A stretch of 64,000 bases of DNA from Streptomyces sp. CB09001 (GCF_003369795.1 NZ_CP026730.1:2542001-2606000), one strand, 5' to 3'; shown: positions 50,218-60,185, counted from the stretch's first letter. The notes: generated by a model not told the origin, from the letters alone. A program made the numbers and translations.

Positions 50218-51855
50218 TCAGCCTCCGCCGGAGCCGCCCAGGTCCCCGATCCAGTCGGTCACGGTGGTGAACCAGTCGGTGAGCTGGTCCCAGTAGCCCT
50301 TGCCGGTGCCGATCCAGTCCTGCAGCGGACTCAGCTCCCAGACCAGCCAGCCGGCCACGAACAGGATGACGACGGTGACCAGGCACCCCTTGAGGCAGCC
50401 CAGGCCCGGGATGCGCATGGGGTTGGCGCCGCGCTGCCGCGGCGGCCTGGGCTCGCGCCGCGGCTGCTGCGGCTCGGGCGTGGGCGGCGGAGCGTACCGC
50501 TGCGGCTGCTGGGGCTGAGGGGTGGCATACCGCTGGGGCTGCGGCTGGGGCTGCTGCGGGTAGCCGTAGCCGGGCTGCTGGGGCGGCGGGCCCTGCGGGG
50601 CCTGACGCGGCTGCTGCGGCGGACGGGAGACCTGCCGCTGGGGGCGGCGGCGCAGCGGGTCCTGGTTCGGGTCCAGGTACTGGACCTGAGTCTGCTCGTT
50701 GCGGTCGCGGGCGGCGCGCAGCTGGTTCTGCCAGGGGTGCGGGTCCTCGGGTCCGCCCTGTCCCGGGGCGCCGGGCTGCCCCGGCGGCACCGGCGGCATG
50801 ACGGCGGTCGGGTCGGGGGCCCCGGTGCTCGGGAGTACGGCGGTGGGGTCGGCGGCGCCCGCCGGGCCCGAGGTGTGCGGCAGGACGCTGGTCGCGCCGT
50901 TCGGGTCGTAGGCGGCGTCGGGGGCGCCCGGAACCTGCGCGGGCGCCGGGTCGGGGGCGAGGAGCGCCCCCACGTTCTCGGCGGCGCCGATCTGCGCGCT
51001 GTTCGCGTGCACGCCGATGCCCTCGGCGACGACGCGCAGACCGCGGGCCAGGTTCTCGGCGCTGGGGCGGTCGTCGGGGTTCTTGCGCAGGCAGCGCTCG
51101 ATGACCGTCCACAGCGGGTCGGGGACGGTGGAGGGGCGGCGCGGTTCGGCGCTCAGGTGCTGGTGCAGCACCTCGAGGGCGGAGCCCCCGCCGAACGGGG
51201 GGCGGCCGGTGACCAGCTCGTACAGCAGGATGCCGGCGCCGTAGACGTCGACGGCGGAGGTCTGCGGGCGGCCCTCGGCGGACTCCGGCGCGACGTACGC
51301 GGGCGTGCCCACGAACTCGTGGGTGCGGGTGAGGCCGGGCGAGTCGGCGAGGCGGGCGATGCCGAAGTCGGTGAGCATCGGGTGCATCTCGCCGCCGGTC
51401 TGCTTGAGCAGGACGTTGGCCGGCTTCAGGTCGCGGTGGACGACGCCGTCGGCGTGGCTGGCCGCGAGGGCGTCGGCGATCTGCGCGGTGAGCAGGGCCG
51501 CGGCAACCGGGGTGAGCGGCCCGTTTTCGCGCAGGTACCGGTGCAGGTCCGGTCCGTCGACGAGGTCCATGACCAGGGCCAGCAGCTCGCCCTCGACGAC
51601 CAGGTCGCGGACCCGGACGATGTTGGGGTGGGTGAGCCGGAGCAGCACGGAGCGCTCACGCAGGAAGCGCATCACGATGTCGGCGTCGCTCGCGAGCTCT
51701 TCCTTGAGGACCTTGATCGCGACGGTCTCGCCGGGCTGTCCGGCCACGGCCGCCTCGGCGCCCGCGGTCTCCCGCTGGCGGGCACGCCAGACGGTGCCCG
51801 TGGCACCGCGGCCGAGGGGCTCCTCGAGGAGGTACTTGCTGCCTACCGGCCGCAC
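50218..51855 (-). CDS. pkaA: Serine/threonine protein kinase PkaA
   Basis: 545 residues from GTG at 51855, with GGAG 8 bases upstream. The kinase domain has PLGRGATGTVWRA, VAIKVLKEE, HRDLKPANVLLKQ, DFGIARL and APESAEG. Threonine-containing linkers and a long Gln/Pro/Tyr-rich segment (PQQPGYGYPQQPQPQPQRYA) follow, then one membrane span (CLVTVVILFVAGWLVWELSP) and a short Trp-rich external end (DWIGTGKGYWDQLTDWFTTV). Upstream of pkaB by 105 bases, same strand. It diverges from a large FHA-domain ATPase, a plausible phosphothreonine-reading partner. Confidence 0.93.
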   Translation of the reverse strand: MRPVGSKYLLEEPLGRGATGTVWRARQRETAGAEAAVAGQPGETVAIKVLKEELASDADIVMRFLRERSVLLRLTHPNIVRVRDLVVEGELLALVMDLVDGPDLHRYLRENGPLTPVAAALLTAQIADALAASHADGVVHRDLKPANVLLKQTGGEMHPMLTDFGIARLADSPGLTRTHEFVGTPAYVAPESAEGRPQTSAVDVYGAGILLYELVTGRPPFGGGSALEVLHQHLSAEPRRPSTVPDPLWTVIERCLRKNPDDRPSAENLARGLRVVAEGIGVHANSAQIGAAENVGALLAPDPAPAQVPGAPDAAYDPNGATSVLPHTSGPAGAADPTAVLPSTGAPDPTAVMPPVPPGQPGAPGQGGPEDPHPWQNQLRAARDRNEQTQVQYLDPNQDPLRRRPQRQVSRPPQQPRQAPQGPPPQQPGYGYPQQPQPQPQRYATPQPQQPQRYAPPPTPEPQQPRREPRPPRQRGANPMRIPGLGCLKGCLVTVVILFVAGWLVWELSPLQDWIGTGKGYWDQLTDWFTTVTDWIGDLGGSGGG

Positions 51856-52252
51856 GTCATGCGCTCCTAGTTGCTTGCTGGCTGTTCGGACCCACTGTCC
51901 CAGATCCGGTCGGTCCCAGTCCGACCCAACTGTAGTGGCGCCCTCCGGACCACGTTCGAAGGAAAGACGCTCGACCCGGTCCCGTGGTTGCCGCTGCCCG
52001 CACGTGACCGATCTCAAGCGGACGCCATTCGATCATCCGCAGGACACCTGTCAGGCATTTTTGGGGGCAGAGCCGACCAATCAAGATCATTTGACGGCGG
52101 GCGACGGGCGCGTTGTCAGTGGCAGGTGCGAGGATGCGTGCAGTACTGGCCGACGTGCTCGTGTGACGGTGGGGGAAGTCCGCGGTGGGGGACCGTGGTG
52201 GCGGCTTCCGTCCCGGCGTGCGTGCGCCCGCGCGAAGGGACCGCTTACGGCG
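51856..52252. other. Divergent promoter region between pkaA and the FHA-ATPase gene
   Basis: 397 bp without a gene. It is less GC-rich around 52040-52100 (TTTTTGGGGG, AATCAAGATCATTTGACGG), the likely promoter zone. TTGACG near 52091 points toward the FHA gene, but no convincing -10 is visible at the right spacing. No palindrome longer than 6 bp was noticed. Confidence 0.5.
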
Positions 52253-55200
52253 ATGCAGATCCGGCTGACCGTCGTAGACCCGCTGGGCACGCATGCTTCG
52301 GCTGCTTCGGCTGTCCCGGCGGGGGACCGCACCGCGCGGTGTGACGTACTCGTCACCGCCCCGGCCGGCACGGCCCTGGCCGCGGTCGCCTCCGCGCTGG
52401 CCGCGGCGCTCCCCGGCGAGGGACCGGGCTCCAACCAGGTGGTGCTCTACGCCGGTGCGCAGCGGCTCGACGCCCAGCGCAGCACCCTGGGCGAGCCGCC
52501 GCTGATCGACGGCGCCGTGCTCTGCCTGGGCGCCCCGGGCGAGCCCGACCCGCACACCGAGCCGGCGGACGTCCCCGCCCAGCTCCACGTGGTCGCGGGC
52601 CCCGACGCGGGCGGCGTCCACCTTCTGCACGGCGGCCAGATCCGGCTCGGCCGCTCCGCCGACGCCGACGTCGCGCTCGACGACCCGGACGTCTCCCGCA
52701 TGCACTGCGCCGTGACCGTCGGTCCCGGCGCCCGCGTCTCCGTGGCCGACCTCGGCTCCACCAACGGCACCACCCTGGACGGCACCCGCGTGGGTGACCG
52801 CCCGGTCCGCTTCGCGCCGGGCGCGCTGCTGCGGATCGGCGAGTCCGCCCTGCGGCTCGTGCCGGTCCCGCCCGCGGCGGAGGTGCGGGTGGCGACGACG
52901 CCGGACGGGGAGGGGCACGTACGGCTGTCCCTGCCGGGGACTGCCTCGTCGGCCGCCGGGGACGGCGACGCGGTGGTCCACGCGCGCGTGGCCGACGGGG
53001 CGGAGGGACAGGTGCGCGACGCGGAGGGCCGCTCCCGCGCGTCGGGCCCGGCCCGAGACCGCACGAATGGACAGGCCGGACAGGCCGGACAGGCCGGACA
53101 GGCCGGACAGGCCGGACCTCACGGATCCGGCCGGGTGGCGGACCCGGGCGGTGCGGCCGGTCGCGGGTCCGGTGCGGCGGGCGGAGTCGCACCCGACCCC
53201 GCACCGGGCGGCACCGGTCCGGAGGGGGCGGTCCGGCCCCGCGGGCGCACCCACCACGCGCACGGCACGTCGGGGTACGACAGGGGCGGGGCGTCCGTCG
53301 AGCCGCCGCAGGTCCCCGGCCAGGGCGGCGCACCCCGCATCGAGAGCCACGGCACCGGCCCATCGGCGGGCCTGCCCCGGCAGTTCCCCACCGGGGGTGA
53401 GACACACGGCGGCGCGCGGGGCGCGGGGGCGTACGCGACCGGCGGCTCCGGCGCGGGCGGACACGGCACTCCGGCCCCGCGGACACCCGGCCGGGACCCG
53501 TACGCCGAAGGCCCTCCGGCGCCGGGCGCGGCCCGTACCGGCGCGGGCGCTCCCCACGCCGACACGCCCGGCCCGGGCGCATACGGCACTCCGGACCCGG
53601 GCGCGCCCGACCGGGACCCGTACGACAGGGACCCGTACGACAGGGACGCTTACGACGGGGACACGTACGGCCGGGGCCCCTCCGGGCCGGACTGGACCAC
53701 TGGGCCGGACCCGGCCGACGCGGGCGGTCCCCGCGCGGAGACGGCCGGCTCGGGGGCTTCCCGCACGAGCGCGACCGGTGCGGCGGCTCACCGTCCCGGT
53801 GGTGCGGACGGCGCCGGCCCGGACACCCGGGCCGGTCGTGACGGCGCTCCGGGCGCCCGCACCGGGCGCAAGGGGACTCCCCTGCGCGGTACCGACGTGC
53901 CGCACGAGGTGCGCAGGCGCGGGGGGATAGGCGCGTGGGCACGGCGGCTGACCGGCGGACGCGGAGGTGCTCCGGAGGGCCCCGTGCCCGGCGCGTACGC
54001 GTCCGACGAGGGGGCGACCGGGCCGGCCCCGGTGTCCCCGTCGGGCACCTCGGGTGCCCCGGAGACCTGGCCGGACCCCGCGTCACTGCTGCTGACCGCG
54101 CTGGGACCGGGGCCGCGGCTGTGGGAGCGCGGCCCGGGCCACCCGGAGGCGCTCACCGTGCGGCTCGGTACGGCCGACCGGGTGGCGCCGGGCGGTGACG
54201 CCCCGCTGCCCGCGGTGCCGGTGACCGCCGGCCTGCGCGAGGTCGGCGCGCTCGGCCTCGCGGGTCCGCGCGAGCGGCTCACCGGGCTGGCCCGCTCGGT
54301 GCTGGCCCAGCTCGCCGCGCTGCACTCCGCCGACACCCTGGAGATCGTCCTGATCAGCGCGGACCGTTCCCGTCCGCTCGCCGAGCGGACGGCCGAGTGG
54401 TCCTGGCTGGGCTGGCTGCCCCAGGTGCGCCCGGGACACAGCCAGGACTGCCGCCTGCTGCTGGCCCACGACCGCGAACAGGCCACGGCCCGCGCCGCCG
54501 AGCTGCTCCGCCGCCTGGACGACCACCTCGGGGACGAGGCCAAGGACACCACCGCGGCCACGGGGGCCGTCCGGCCGCAGCCCTCCTGGGCGCACCCCGG
54601 CGACGGCACCGACCCGGCAGGCGGCTTCACCGGGCCGTACACCGTGGTCGTCGTGGACGGGGATCCCGGCGGCGCGGACGTGCGCGACGCGGTGGCGCGG
54701 CTTGCCCTGGAGGGACCGCGGGCCGGTGTCCACGTCGTGTGCCTCGCCGAGACCGCCGCCGCCTCCCCCACCTCCCCGGTGACCCGGACGTACGAGGCGG
54801 CCTGCGCGGTGTCGCCGGTGTTCCGCGAGTGCGGCGCCGTGGCGCTGCTCAGCGGCGACGTGGCGACGACCCTGCGCCTGCTGCGCGTCGCCCGCACGGG
54901 CCCGAACCCGGGCACGGGCACGGGCACCCCGGCCGCTCCCGCCGGTCCGGTAGGGCACGGCACCCTCGGCACGGTGGACGCCGTGTCCCTGCCCTGGGCC
55001 GAGCGGTTCGCGCGCGCCCTGGCCCCGCTGCGCACGGACAGCGCCGCGGGCGACGGCGGGCACCACGCGCGCGTGTCCGCACCACTGCCCCAGACGGCCC
55101 GGCTCCTCGACGAACTGGGCCTCGCCCGCGCCACCCCGGCCTCCCTGATGGCCCGCTGGGCCGCAGCGGCCGACGACACGGAGTCCCTCGGAGGACGCGC

Positions 55201-56236
55201 GCAGGCCGTGCTGGGCGCCGGTCCGCGCGGCCCCGTCCTGGCCGACCTGGCCGCCGAGGGCCCGCACCTGCTGATCGAGGGGCCCTCCGGGAGCGGCCGC
55301 ACCGAGCTGCTGCGGGCGTTCGTCGCCTCGCTCGCCTCGGCCGAACGCCCCGACCGGCTCGGCGTCGTCCTCATGGACGGCCGCGACAGCGTGAGTTCGG
55401 GCGGCGCCCGCGGCGAGGGCCTGCACGTGTGCACGGACGTACCGCACGTCACCACGCACCTCACCGCCAACGACCCCGTACGGATGCGGGAGTTCGCCCA
55501 GTCCCTGAGCGCCGAGCTGAAGCGGCGCGCCGAGCTGCTCGGGCGGTCGGACTTCGCCGAGTGGCACACCGGGCGCGAGGTGTCGGGCCGGATAGTCGCC
55601 CAGCGCGGCCCGGCGGCCGCGGGGCCCGCGCCGGTCTCCGACTCCGGGGACGTCGAGTCCCCGCCCAGCTCCACCCTGCGGCTGCGCCCGGCCGCCGCCA
55701 GGCGCCGCACCGGCCCCGTGCCGCCCCTGCCCCGCCTGGTCGTGGTCGTCGACGACCTCGACGCCCTCGTCACTCCCCCGCTCGGTTCCCCCGGGCGGCC
55801 CGCGGCGGGGTCGGTGATGCGGGCGCTGGAGGCCGTCGCGCGGGAGGGCGAGCGGCTCGGCGTGCACCTGGTGGCCGCCACCGCGCCCGACGACCGTACG
55901 GACCGGACGGAGCCCGCCCTGCGCGCGACCCTGCGCGTCACTCTGGACACACCGGTGCCGGGCCCGGACGAACCGGCGCCCGGACGCGGACGGTTGACCC
56001 GCCCCGACGGACGCACCACCGCCTTCCAGGGCGGCCGGGTCACGGGCCGCATCCCGCGCACGGCGACGCTGCGCCCCACGGTGGTCCCCCTGGAGTGGCA
56101 CCGCATGGGCGACCCGCCCACCCGCCGCCCCGTTCGCGAACTGGGCAACGGCCCCACCGACTTGGCCCTGCTGGCCAGCGCACTGGAGCGGGCGGCCCGG
56201 GAGGTCTCGGCGGCGGAGGTCCCGTCACTCCTGTGA
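52253..56236 (+). CDS. FHA domain-containing FtsK/EssC-like ATPase
   Basis: 1327 residues from ATG at 52253. Residues 1-95 are a small leading domain. Residues 110-203 are an FHA domain (IRLGRSADADVALDDPDVSR, HCAVTV, DLGSTNGTTLDG), which binds phosphothreonine. Residues about 215-620 are disordered, rich in Gly, Asp, Arg and Pro, with GQA and DPYDR repeats. The C-terminal half resembles SpoIIIE/EssC ATPases: EIVLISADRSRPLAERTAEW, P-loop EGPSGSGRTELL (about 1008) and Walker B LVVVVDDLDAL (about 1162). The P-loop lysine is arginine, so ATP hydrolysis is doubtful. No membrane span is evident and no ESX substrates are nearby. It diverges from pkaA. Confidence 0.82.
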   Translation: MQIRLTVVDPLGTHASAASAVPAGDRTARCDVLVTAPAGTALAAVASALAAALPGEGPGSNQVVLYAGAQRLDAQRSTLGEPPLIDGAVLCLGAPGEPDPHTEPADVPAQLHVVAGPDAGGVHLLHGGQIRLGRSADADVALDDPDVSRMHCAVTVGPGARVSVADLGSTNGTTLDGTRVGDRPVRFAPGALLRIGESALRLVPVPPAAEVRVATTPDGEGHVRLSLPGTASSAAGDGDAVVHARVADGAEGQVRDAEGRSRASGPARDRTNGQAGQAGQAGQAGQAGPHGSGRVADPGGAAGRGSGAAGGVAPDPAPGGTGPEGAVRPRGRTHHAHGTSGYDRGGASVEPPQVPGQGGAPRIESHGTGPSAGLPRQFPTGGETHGGARGAGAYATGGSGAGGHGTPAPRTPGRDPYAEGPPAPGAARTGAGAPHADTPGPGAYGTPDPGAPDRDPYDRDPYDRDAYDGDTYGRGPSGPDWTTGPDPADAGGPRAETAGSGASRTSATGAAAHRPGGADGAGPDTRAGRDGAPGARTGRKGTPLRGTDVPHEVRRRGGIGAWARRLTGGRGGAPEGPVPGAYASDEGATGPAPVSPSGTSGAPETWPDPASLLLTALGPGPRLWERGPGHPEALTVRLGTADRVAPGGDAPLPAVPVTAGLREVGALGLAGPRERLTGLARSVLAQLAALHSADTLEIVLISADRSRPLAERTAEWSWLGWLPQVRPGHSQDCRLLLAHDREQATARAAELLRRLDDHLGDEAKDTTAATGAVRPQPSWAHPGDGTDPAGGFTGPYTVVVVDGDPGGADVRDAVARLALEGPRAGVHVVCLAETAAASPTSPVTRTYEAACAVSPVFRECGAVALLSGDVATTLRLLRVARTGPNPGTGTGTPAAPAGPVGHGTLGTVDAVSLPWAERFARALAPLRTDSAAGDGGHHARVSAPLPQTARLLDELGLARATPASLMARWAAAADDTESLGGRAQAVLGAGPRGPVLADLAAEGPHLLIEGPSGSGRTELLRAFVASLASAERPDRLGVVLMDGRDSVSSGGARGEGLHVCTDVPHVTTHLTANDPVRMREFAQSLSAELKRRAELLGRSDFAEWHTGREVSGRIVAQRGPAAAGPAPVSDSGDVESPPSSTLRLRPAAARRRTGPVPPLPRLVVVVDDLDALVTPPLGSPGRPAAGSVMRALEAVAREGERLGVHLVAATAPDDRTDRTEPALRATLRVTLDTPVPGPDEPAPGRGRLTRPDGRTTAFQGGRVTGRIPRTATLRPTVVPLEWHRMGDPPTRRPVRELGNGPTDLALLASALERAAREVSAAEVPSLL

Positions 56237-56475
56237 ACGCCGGCTCCCTCGGCCCCGGCGATTGAGGACGAGGCCGTCCGGGCCGGAGCGGGGCCCGGGT
56301 GCGGCTGCTCCCGAGAGGCCCCGCACCGGCGCCGGATGCCTGATCATGGTCACGACGCGGTCACGATCCCCCCGTTGACGGCGGACGCGCCCTTGCCGCC
56401 CTCACCCCCCTGGCGTACACCAGAGCGCACGGGACAGCGCCGAGCGTTCGACGAGGAACGAAGAACGGGGCAGTG

Positions 56476-57873
56476 ATGCGCACGAGCAGCACCATCCGGA
56501 CACGCGGAACCGTCAAGAGGACCACCCGGGCCGCAGCCGCCCTGGCCGCGGGAGCGCTCGCGCTCTCGCTCAGCGCGTGCGGCGGTGACGACGACAACGG
56601 CGGCGGTGACGACGGCGACAAGGGCGGCGGCAGCAAGCAGCCGGGCGCCTCGGTCACCCTTCCGAAGCTGGACGGCGAGAGCCTGGAGGTCGCCGCCGTC
56701 TGGACCGGCACCGAGCAGGAGAACTTCAAGAAGGTCCTCGCCGAGTTCGAGAAGCGCACGGGCGCCAAGGTGACCTTCGTGCCCGCCCAGGACCCGATCA
56801 TCAACTTCCTCGGCTCGAAGATCGCGGGCGGCGCCCCGCCGGACGTGGCGATGCTCCCGCAGCCCGGCGCCATCAAACAGGCCGTGGACAAGGGCTGGGC
56901 CAAGCCGCTGGGCGCCGAGGCGACCAAGGAGCTGGGCGAGAACTACTCGCAGGGCTGGCAGGACATCGGCAAGGTCGGCGGTAAGCAGTACGGCGTGTAC
57001 TACAAGGCCGCCAACAAGTCGCTGATCTGGTACAACGCCCAGGTCTTCGAGAACGCGGGCGCCGCCGAGCCCAAGACCTGGGACGAGCTGCTCAACACGG
57101 CCCAGATGGTCTACGACTCGGGCGTCACCCCGTTCTCGGTGGGCGGCGCGGATGGCTGGACGCTCACCGACTGGTTCGAGAACGTCTACCTCTCGCAGGC
57201 GGGTCCGGAGAAGTACGACCAGCTCGCCAAGCACGAGATCAAGTGGACGGACCCGTCCGTGAAGGAGGCCCTCACCACGCTCGCGGAGATCTGGGGCAAG
57301 AAGGACTTCGTCGCGGGCGGTGCGTCCGGTGCGCTCCAGACGGAGTTCCCGGCCTCGGTGACGCAGACCTTCACCGGCGGCGACCAGCCCAAGGCGGGCA
57401 TGGTCTACGAGGGCGACTTCGTCCAGGTCAACATCGGTGAGACGAAGGCGAAGGTCGGCACGGACGCGAAGGTGTTCCCGTTCCCGGCCGTCGGCGACAC
57501 CGCGCCGGTGGTGTCCGGCGGCGACGCGGCCGTGGTCTTCAAGGACTCGAAGGCGGCGCAGGCGCTGGCCACCTGGCTGGCCTCGCCGGACGCGGCGGGG
57601 ATCCAGGCGAAGCTCGGCGGGTTCCTCTCGCCCAACAAGAGCATCGACTCCTCGGTGTACCCGAACGAGGTGCAGAAGAAGATCGCCGAGGCGCTGGTCG
57701 CGGCCGGTGACGACTTCCGCTTCGACATGTCGGACCAGGCCCCGCAGGCCTTCGGCGGCACCCCGGGCAAGGGCGAGTGGAAGACCCTGCAGGACTTCCT
57801 GAAGAACCCGAAGGACGTCGCGGGTGCCCAGGCGAAGCTGGAGGCCGACGCGGCCGCCGCCTACGGAGGCTGA
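56476..57873 (+). CDS. Sugar ABC transporter substrate-binding lipoprotein
   Basis: 465 residues. The signal peptide ends at lipobox LSLSAC, then a Gly/Asp-rich linker (GGDDDNGGGDDGDKGGG). The solute-binding domain 1 has EVAAVWTGTEQENFKKVLAEF, AGGAPPDVAMLPQPG, GVYYKAANKSLIWYN and YEGDFVQVNIG. It captures a sugar or sugar derivative outside the membrane. ATG at 56476 is preferred over the adjacent GTG because GGGG is better spaced. It is the first gene of a three-gene importer that lacks its own ATPase; the substrate is unknown. Confidence 0.92.
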   Translation: MRTSSTIRTRGTVKRTTRAAAALAAGALALSLSACGGDDDNGGGDDGDKGGGSKQPGASVTLPKLDGESLEVAAVWTGTEQENFKKVLAEFEKRTGAKVTFVPAQDPIINFLGSKIAGGAPPDVAMLPQPGAIKQAVDKGWAKPLGAEATKELGENYSQGWQDIGKVGGKQYGVYYKAANKSLIWYNAQVFENAGAAEPKTWDELLNTAQMVYDSGVTPFSVGGADGWTLTDWFENVYLSQAGPEKYDQLAKHEIKWTDPSVKEALTTLAEIWGKKDFVAGGASGALQTEFPASVTQTFTGGDQPKAGMVYEGDFVQVNIGETKAKVGTDAKVFPFPAVGDTAPVVSGGDAAVVFKDSKAAQALATWLASPDAAGIQAKLGGFLSPNKSIDSSVYPNEVQKKIAEALVAAGDDFRFDMSDQAPQAFGGTPGKGEWKTLQDFLKNPKDVAGAQAKLEADAAAAYGG

Positions 57874-57877
57874 CGCG

Positions 57878-59251
57878 ATGACGTCGGCCACGGCGGCGGG
57901 GACCGGCCAGGCCCCCGAGGGCCCACCGGTCCCCGCCGCCCCCAAGTCACCCAAGTCGCGCAAGAGCGTGACCGGCACCCGGAAGTCCGTGGTGGCGCTG
58001 TTCCTGCTGCCCGCCCTGGTGCTGCTCGGCGCGCTCGTGGTCTACCCGATCGGGTACTCGCTGGTCCGCAGCTTCTACGACCAGTCCGGCGACTCCTTCG
58101 CCGGGTTCGACAACTACGAGACGCTCTTCTCCGACGACGGCATCCGCACCGCCCTGAAGAACAACGTCATCTGGGTGGTGTTCGCGCCGACGGTCGCCAC
58201 CGCGCTGGGCCTGATCTTCGCGGTGCTGACCGAACGCATCCGCTGGGGCACGGCGTTCAAGCTGGTCGTCTTCATGCCGATGGCGATCTCGATGCTGGCG
58301 GCCGGCATCATCTTCCGCCTGGTGTACGACCAGGACCCGGACAAGGGCGTCGCCAACGCGGTGTGGGTCGGGGTGCACGACACGTTCGCCGAGTCGTCCG
58401 CGTTCCCGAAGGCGCACCCGGGCCGCGACTCGCCGCTGAAGCCCGCCGGCGGGGGCGCGTTCATCACCAAGCAGCCGGTCGGCCTGGGCACCCCGGTCGT
58501 CCTGCCCCTGGTGGGCGTCGCCCCCGACCTGATGCCCGACGGCGCGACGAAGGCCGCGGCCGCCGAGCCCGAGGAGGGGAAGGTCACCGGCACCACCTGG
58601 CAGGACTTCACCCGCGGCAAGGGCGTCGGCAAGCTGGGCGGGGTCGACGCGGCCGAGCTGGGCTACGCCGGGATGAAGATCGAGGCGGTCAAGGACGGCG
58701 AGGTCGTGGCGTCGACCACGGCGGCCGGGGACGGCACCTTCACGCTGCCCGCGGCGGCCGACGGGGCGCTGCTCAGGCTGCCCGCCGACAACTTCAAGGA
58801 GCCGTACAACGGCCTGAACTGGCTCGGCCCCTCCCTCGTCACCCCGGCGATCATCGGATCGTACGTGTGGATGTGGGCGGGCTTCGCGATGGTGCTGATA
58901 GCGGCAGGGCTGGCCGGGATGCCCCGGGAGCTGCTGGAGGCCGCCCGGGTGGACGGCGCCAACGAGTGGCAGGTCTTCAGACGGGTCACGGTGCCGCTGC
59001 TCGCGCCGGTCCTCGCGGTCGTCGTCGTCACCCTGATGATCAACGTGCTGAAGGTCTTCGACCTGGTCTTCATCATCGCCCCGGGCTCCTCCCAGGACGA
59101 CGCGAACGTGCTCGCCCTGGAGCTGTACCGCAAGGGCTTCGCCTCGGACCAGCCGGGCGTCGCCAGCGCCATCGCGGTGTTCCTTCTGCTCCTGGTCATC
59201 CCGGTGATGTGGTTCAACGTACGGCGACTTCGGCGGGAGGTGCGGCGATGA
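57878..59251 (+). CDS. Sugar ABC transporter permease with large extracytoplasmic insertion (MalF type)
   Basis: 457 residues, where simple permeases have about 300. Spans 1-3 (FLLPALVLLGALVVYPIGYS onward) are followed by about 150 extracytoplasmic residues (about 165-315) before the remaining spans. The insertion ends in a beta-rich segment VKDGEVVASTTAAGDGTFTL that resembles a carboxypeptidase-regulatory-like or Ig-like fold. The EAA loop is LLEAARVDGANEWQVFRRVT. E. coli MalF has a comparable P2 domain that contacts the binding protein, so an analogous docking role is inferred. GGAGG is 8 bases before the ATG; the stop overlaps the next gene. Confidence 0.88.
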   Translation: MTSATAAGTGQAPEGPPVPAAPKSPKSRKSVTGTRKSVVALFLLPALVLLGALVVYPIGYSLVRSFYDQSGDSFAGFDNYETLFSDDGIRTALKNNVIWVVFAPTVATALGLIFAVLTERIRWGTAFKLVVFMPMAISMLAAGIIFRLVYDQDPDKGVANAVWVGVHDTFAESSAFPKAHPGRDSPLKPAGGGAFITKQPVGLGTPVVLPLVGVAPDLMPDGATKAAAAEPEEGKVTGTTWQDFTRGKGVGKLGGVDAAELGYAGMKIEAVKDGEVVASTTAAGDGTFTLPAAADGALLRLPADNFKEPYNGLNWLGPSLVTPAIIGSYVWMWAGFAMVLIAAGLAGMPRELLEAARVDGANEWQVFRRVTVPLLAPVLAVVVVTLMINVLKVFDLVFIIAPGSSQDDANVLALELYRKGFASDQPGVASAIAVFLLLLVIPVMWFNVRRLRREVRR

Positions 59252-60165
59252 CCGCGGACACGGGTGCCCTCACCCCGGCGGCCACCCGGCCGCCCGAGAC
59301 GGTCGTCAAGGCCAGGCAGCCGCTCGCGTCCCGGCTCGCCGAGGCCGTCAGCGGGGGCCTGCTCCGGGTGTTCCTGATCGTGGTGGGCCTGTTCTGGCTG
59401 GTCCCGACGATCGGGCTGCTGCTGTCCTCGCTGCGCACGCCCGAGGACATGGCGGCGAGCGGCTGGTGGAAGGTCTTCACCGAGCCGTCCCAGCTGACCT
59501 TCCAGAGCTACGAGGAGCTGCTGAAGAACGGCGACATCACCTCCTCGCTCCTCAACACCGCGCTGATCACCGTTCCCGCGACCGTCCTGGTCGTGGTCAT
59601 CGGGGCGCTGGCCGGATACGCCTTCGCGTGGATGGACTTCCCGGGCCGCGACTGGTGGTTCCTGGCGGTGGTCGGGCTGCTCGTCGTGCCCGTGCAGGTG
59701 GCTCTGATCCCGATCGCCGAACTCTTCGGGAAGATCGGCCTGTTCGGGTCGATGCTCGGCGTGATCCTCTTCCACGTCGGCTTCGGCCTGCCCTTCGCGG
59801 TGTTCCTGCTGCGGAACTTCTTCGCGGAGATCCCGCGGGAGCTGCTGGAGGCGGCCCGCCTGGACGGCGCGGGTGAACTGCGGCTGTTCGTGCGGGTGGT
59901 GATGCCGCTCGGCGGTCCCGCGATCGCGAGTCTCGGCATCTTCCAGTTCCTGTGGGTGTGGAACGACATGCTGGTCGCCCTGATCTTCTCGGACTCCGGG
60001 AGCCAGCCGATCACGGTCGCCCTGCAGACCCAGGTACGTCAGTTCGGCAACAACATCGACGTGCTCGCGCCGGGCGCGTTCATCTCCATGGTGATCCCGC
60101 TGGCCGTGTTCTTCGCGTTCCAGCGGCAGTTCGTCTCCGGCGTCATGGCGGGCGCCGTCAAGTAG
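59248..60165 (+). CDS. Sugar ABC transporter permease (MalG type)
   Basis: 305 residues, six spans, EAA loop LLEAARLDGAGELRLFVRVV. An N-terminal cytoplasmic tail of about 30 residues precedes the first span (VFLIVVGLFWLVPTIGLLLS). ATG at 59248 overlaps the TGA of the previous permease (ATGA), implying coupled synthesis. It is followed by a GC hairpin (60186-60216). Confidence 0.92.
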   Translation: MTADTGALTPAATRPPETVVKARQPLASRLAEAVSGGLLRVFLIVVGLFWLVPTIGLLLSSLRTPEDMAASGWWKVFTEPSQLTFQSYEELLKNGDITSSLLNTALITVPATVLVVVIGALAGYAFAWMDFPGRDWWFLAVVGLLVVPVQVALIPIAELFGKIGLFGSMLGVILFHVGFGLPFAVFLLRNFFAEIPRELLEAARLDGAGELRLFVRVVMPLGGPAIASLGIFQFLWVWNDMLVALIFSDSGSQPITVALQTQVRQFGNNIDVLAPGAFISMVIPLAVFFAFQRQFVSGVMAGAVK

Positions 60166-60185
60166 CCGCCGCGACAACACCCTTG

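Noticed and set aside
53086..53112. Nine-base GGACAGGCC run as a regulatory repeat
   Set aside because: It is in frame and simply encodes GQA repeats in the disordered part of the FHA protein.
52253..56236. Type VII (ESX) secretion ATPase
   Set aside because: No WXG100 proteins, EccB/D/E or mycosin genes are in the window, no membrane spans are visible, and the P-loop lysine is missing.
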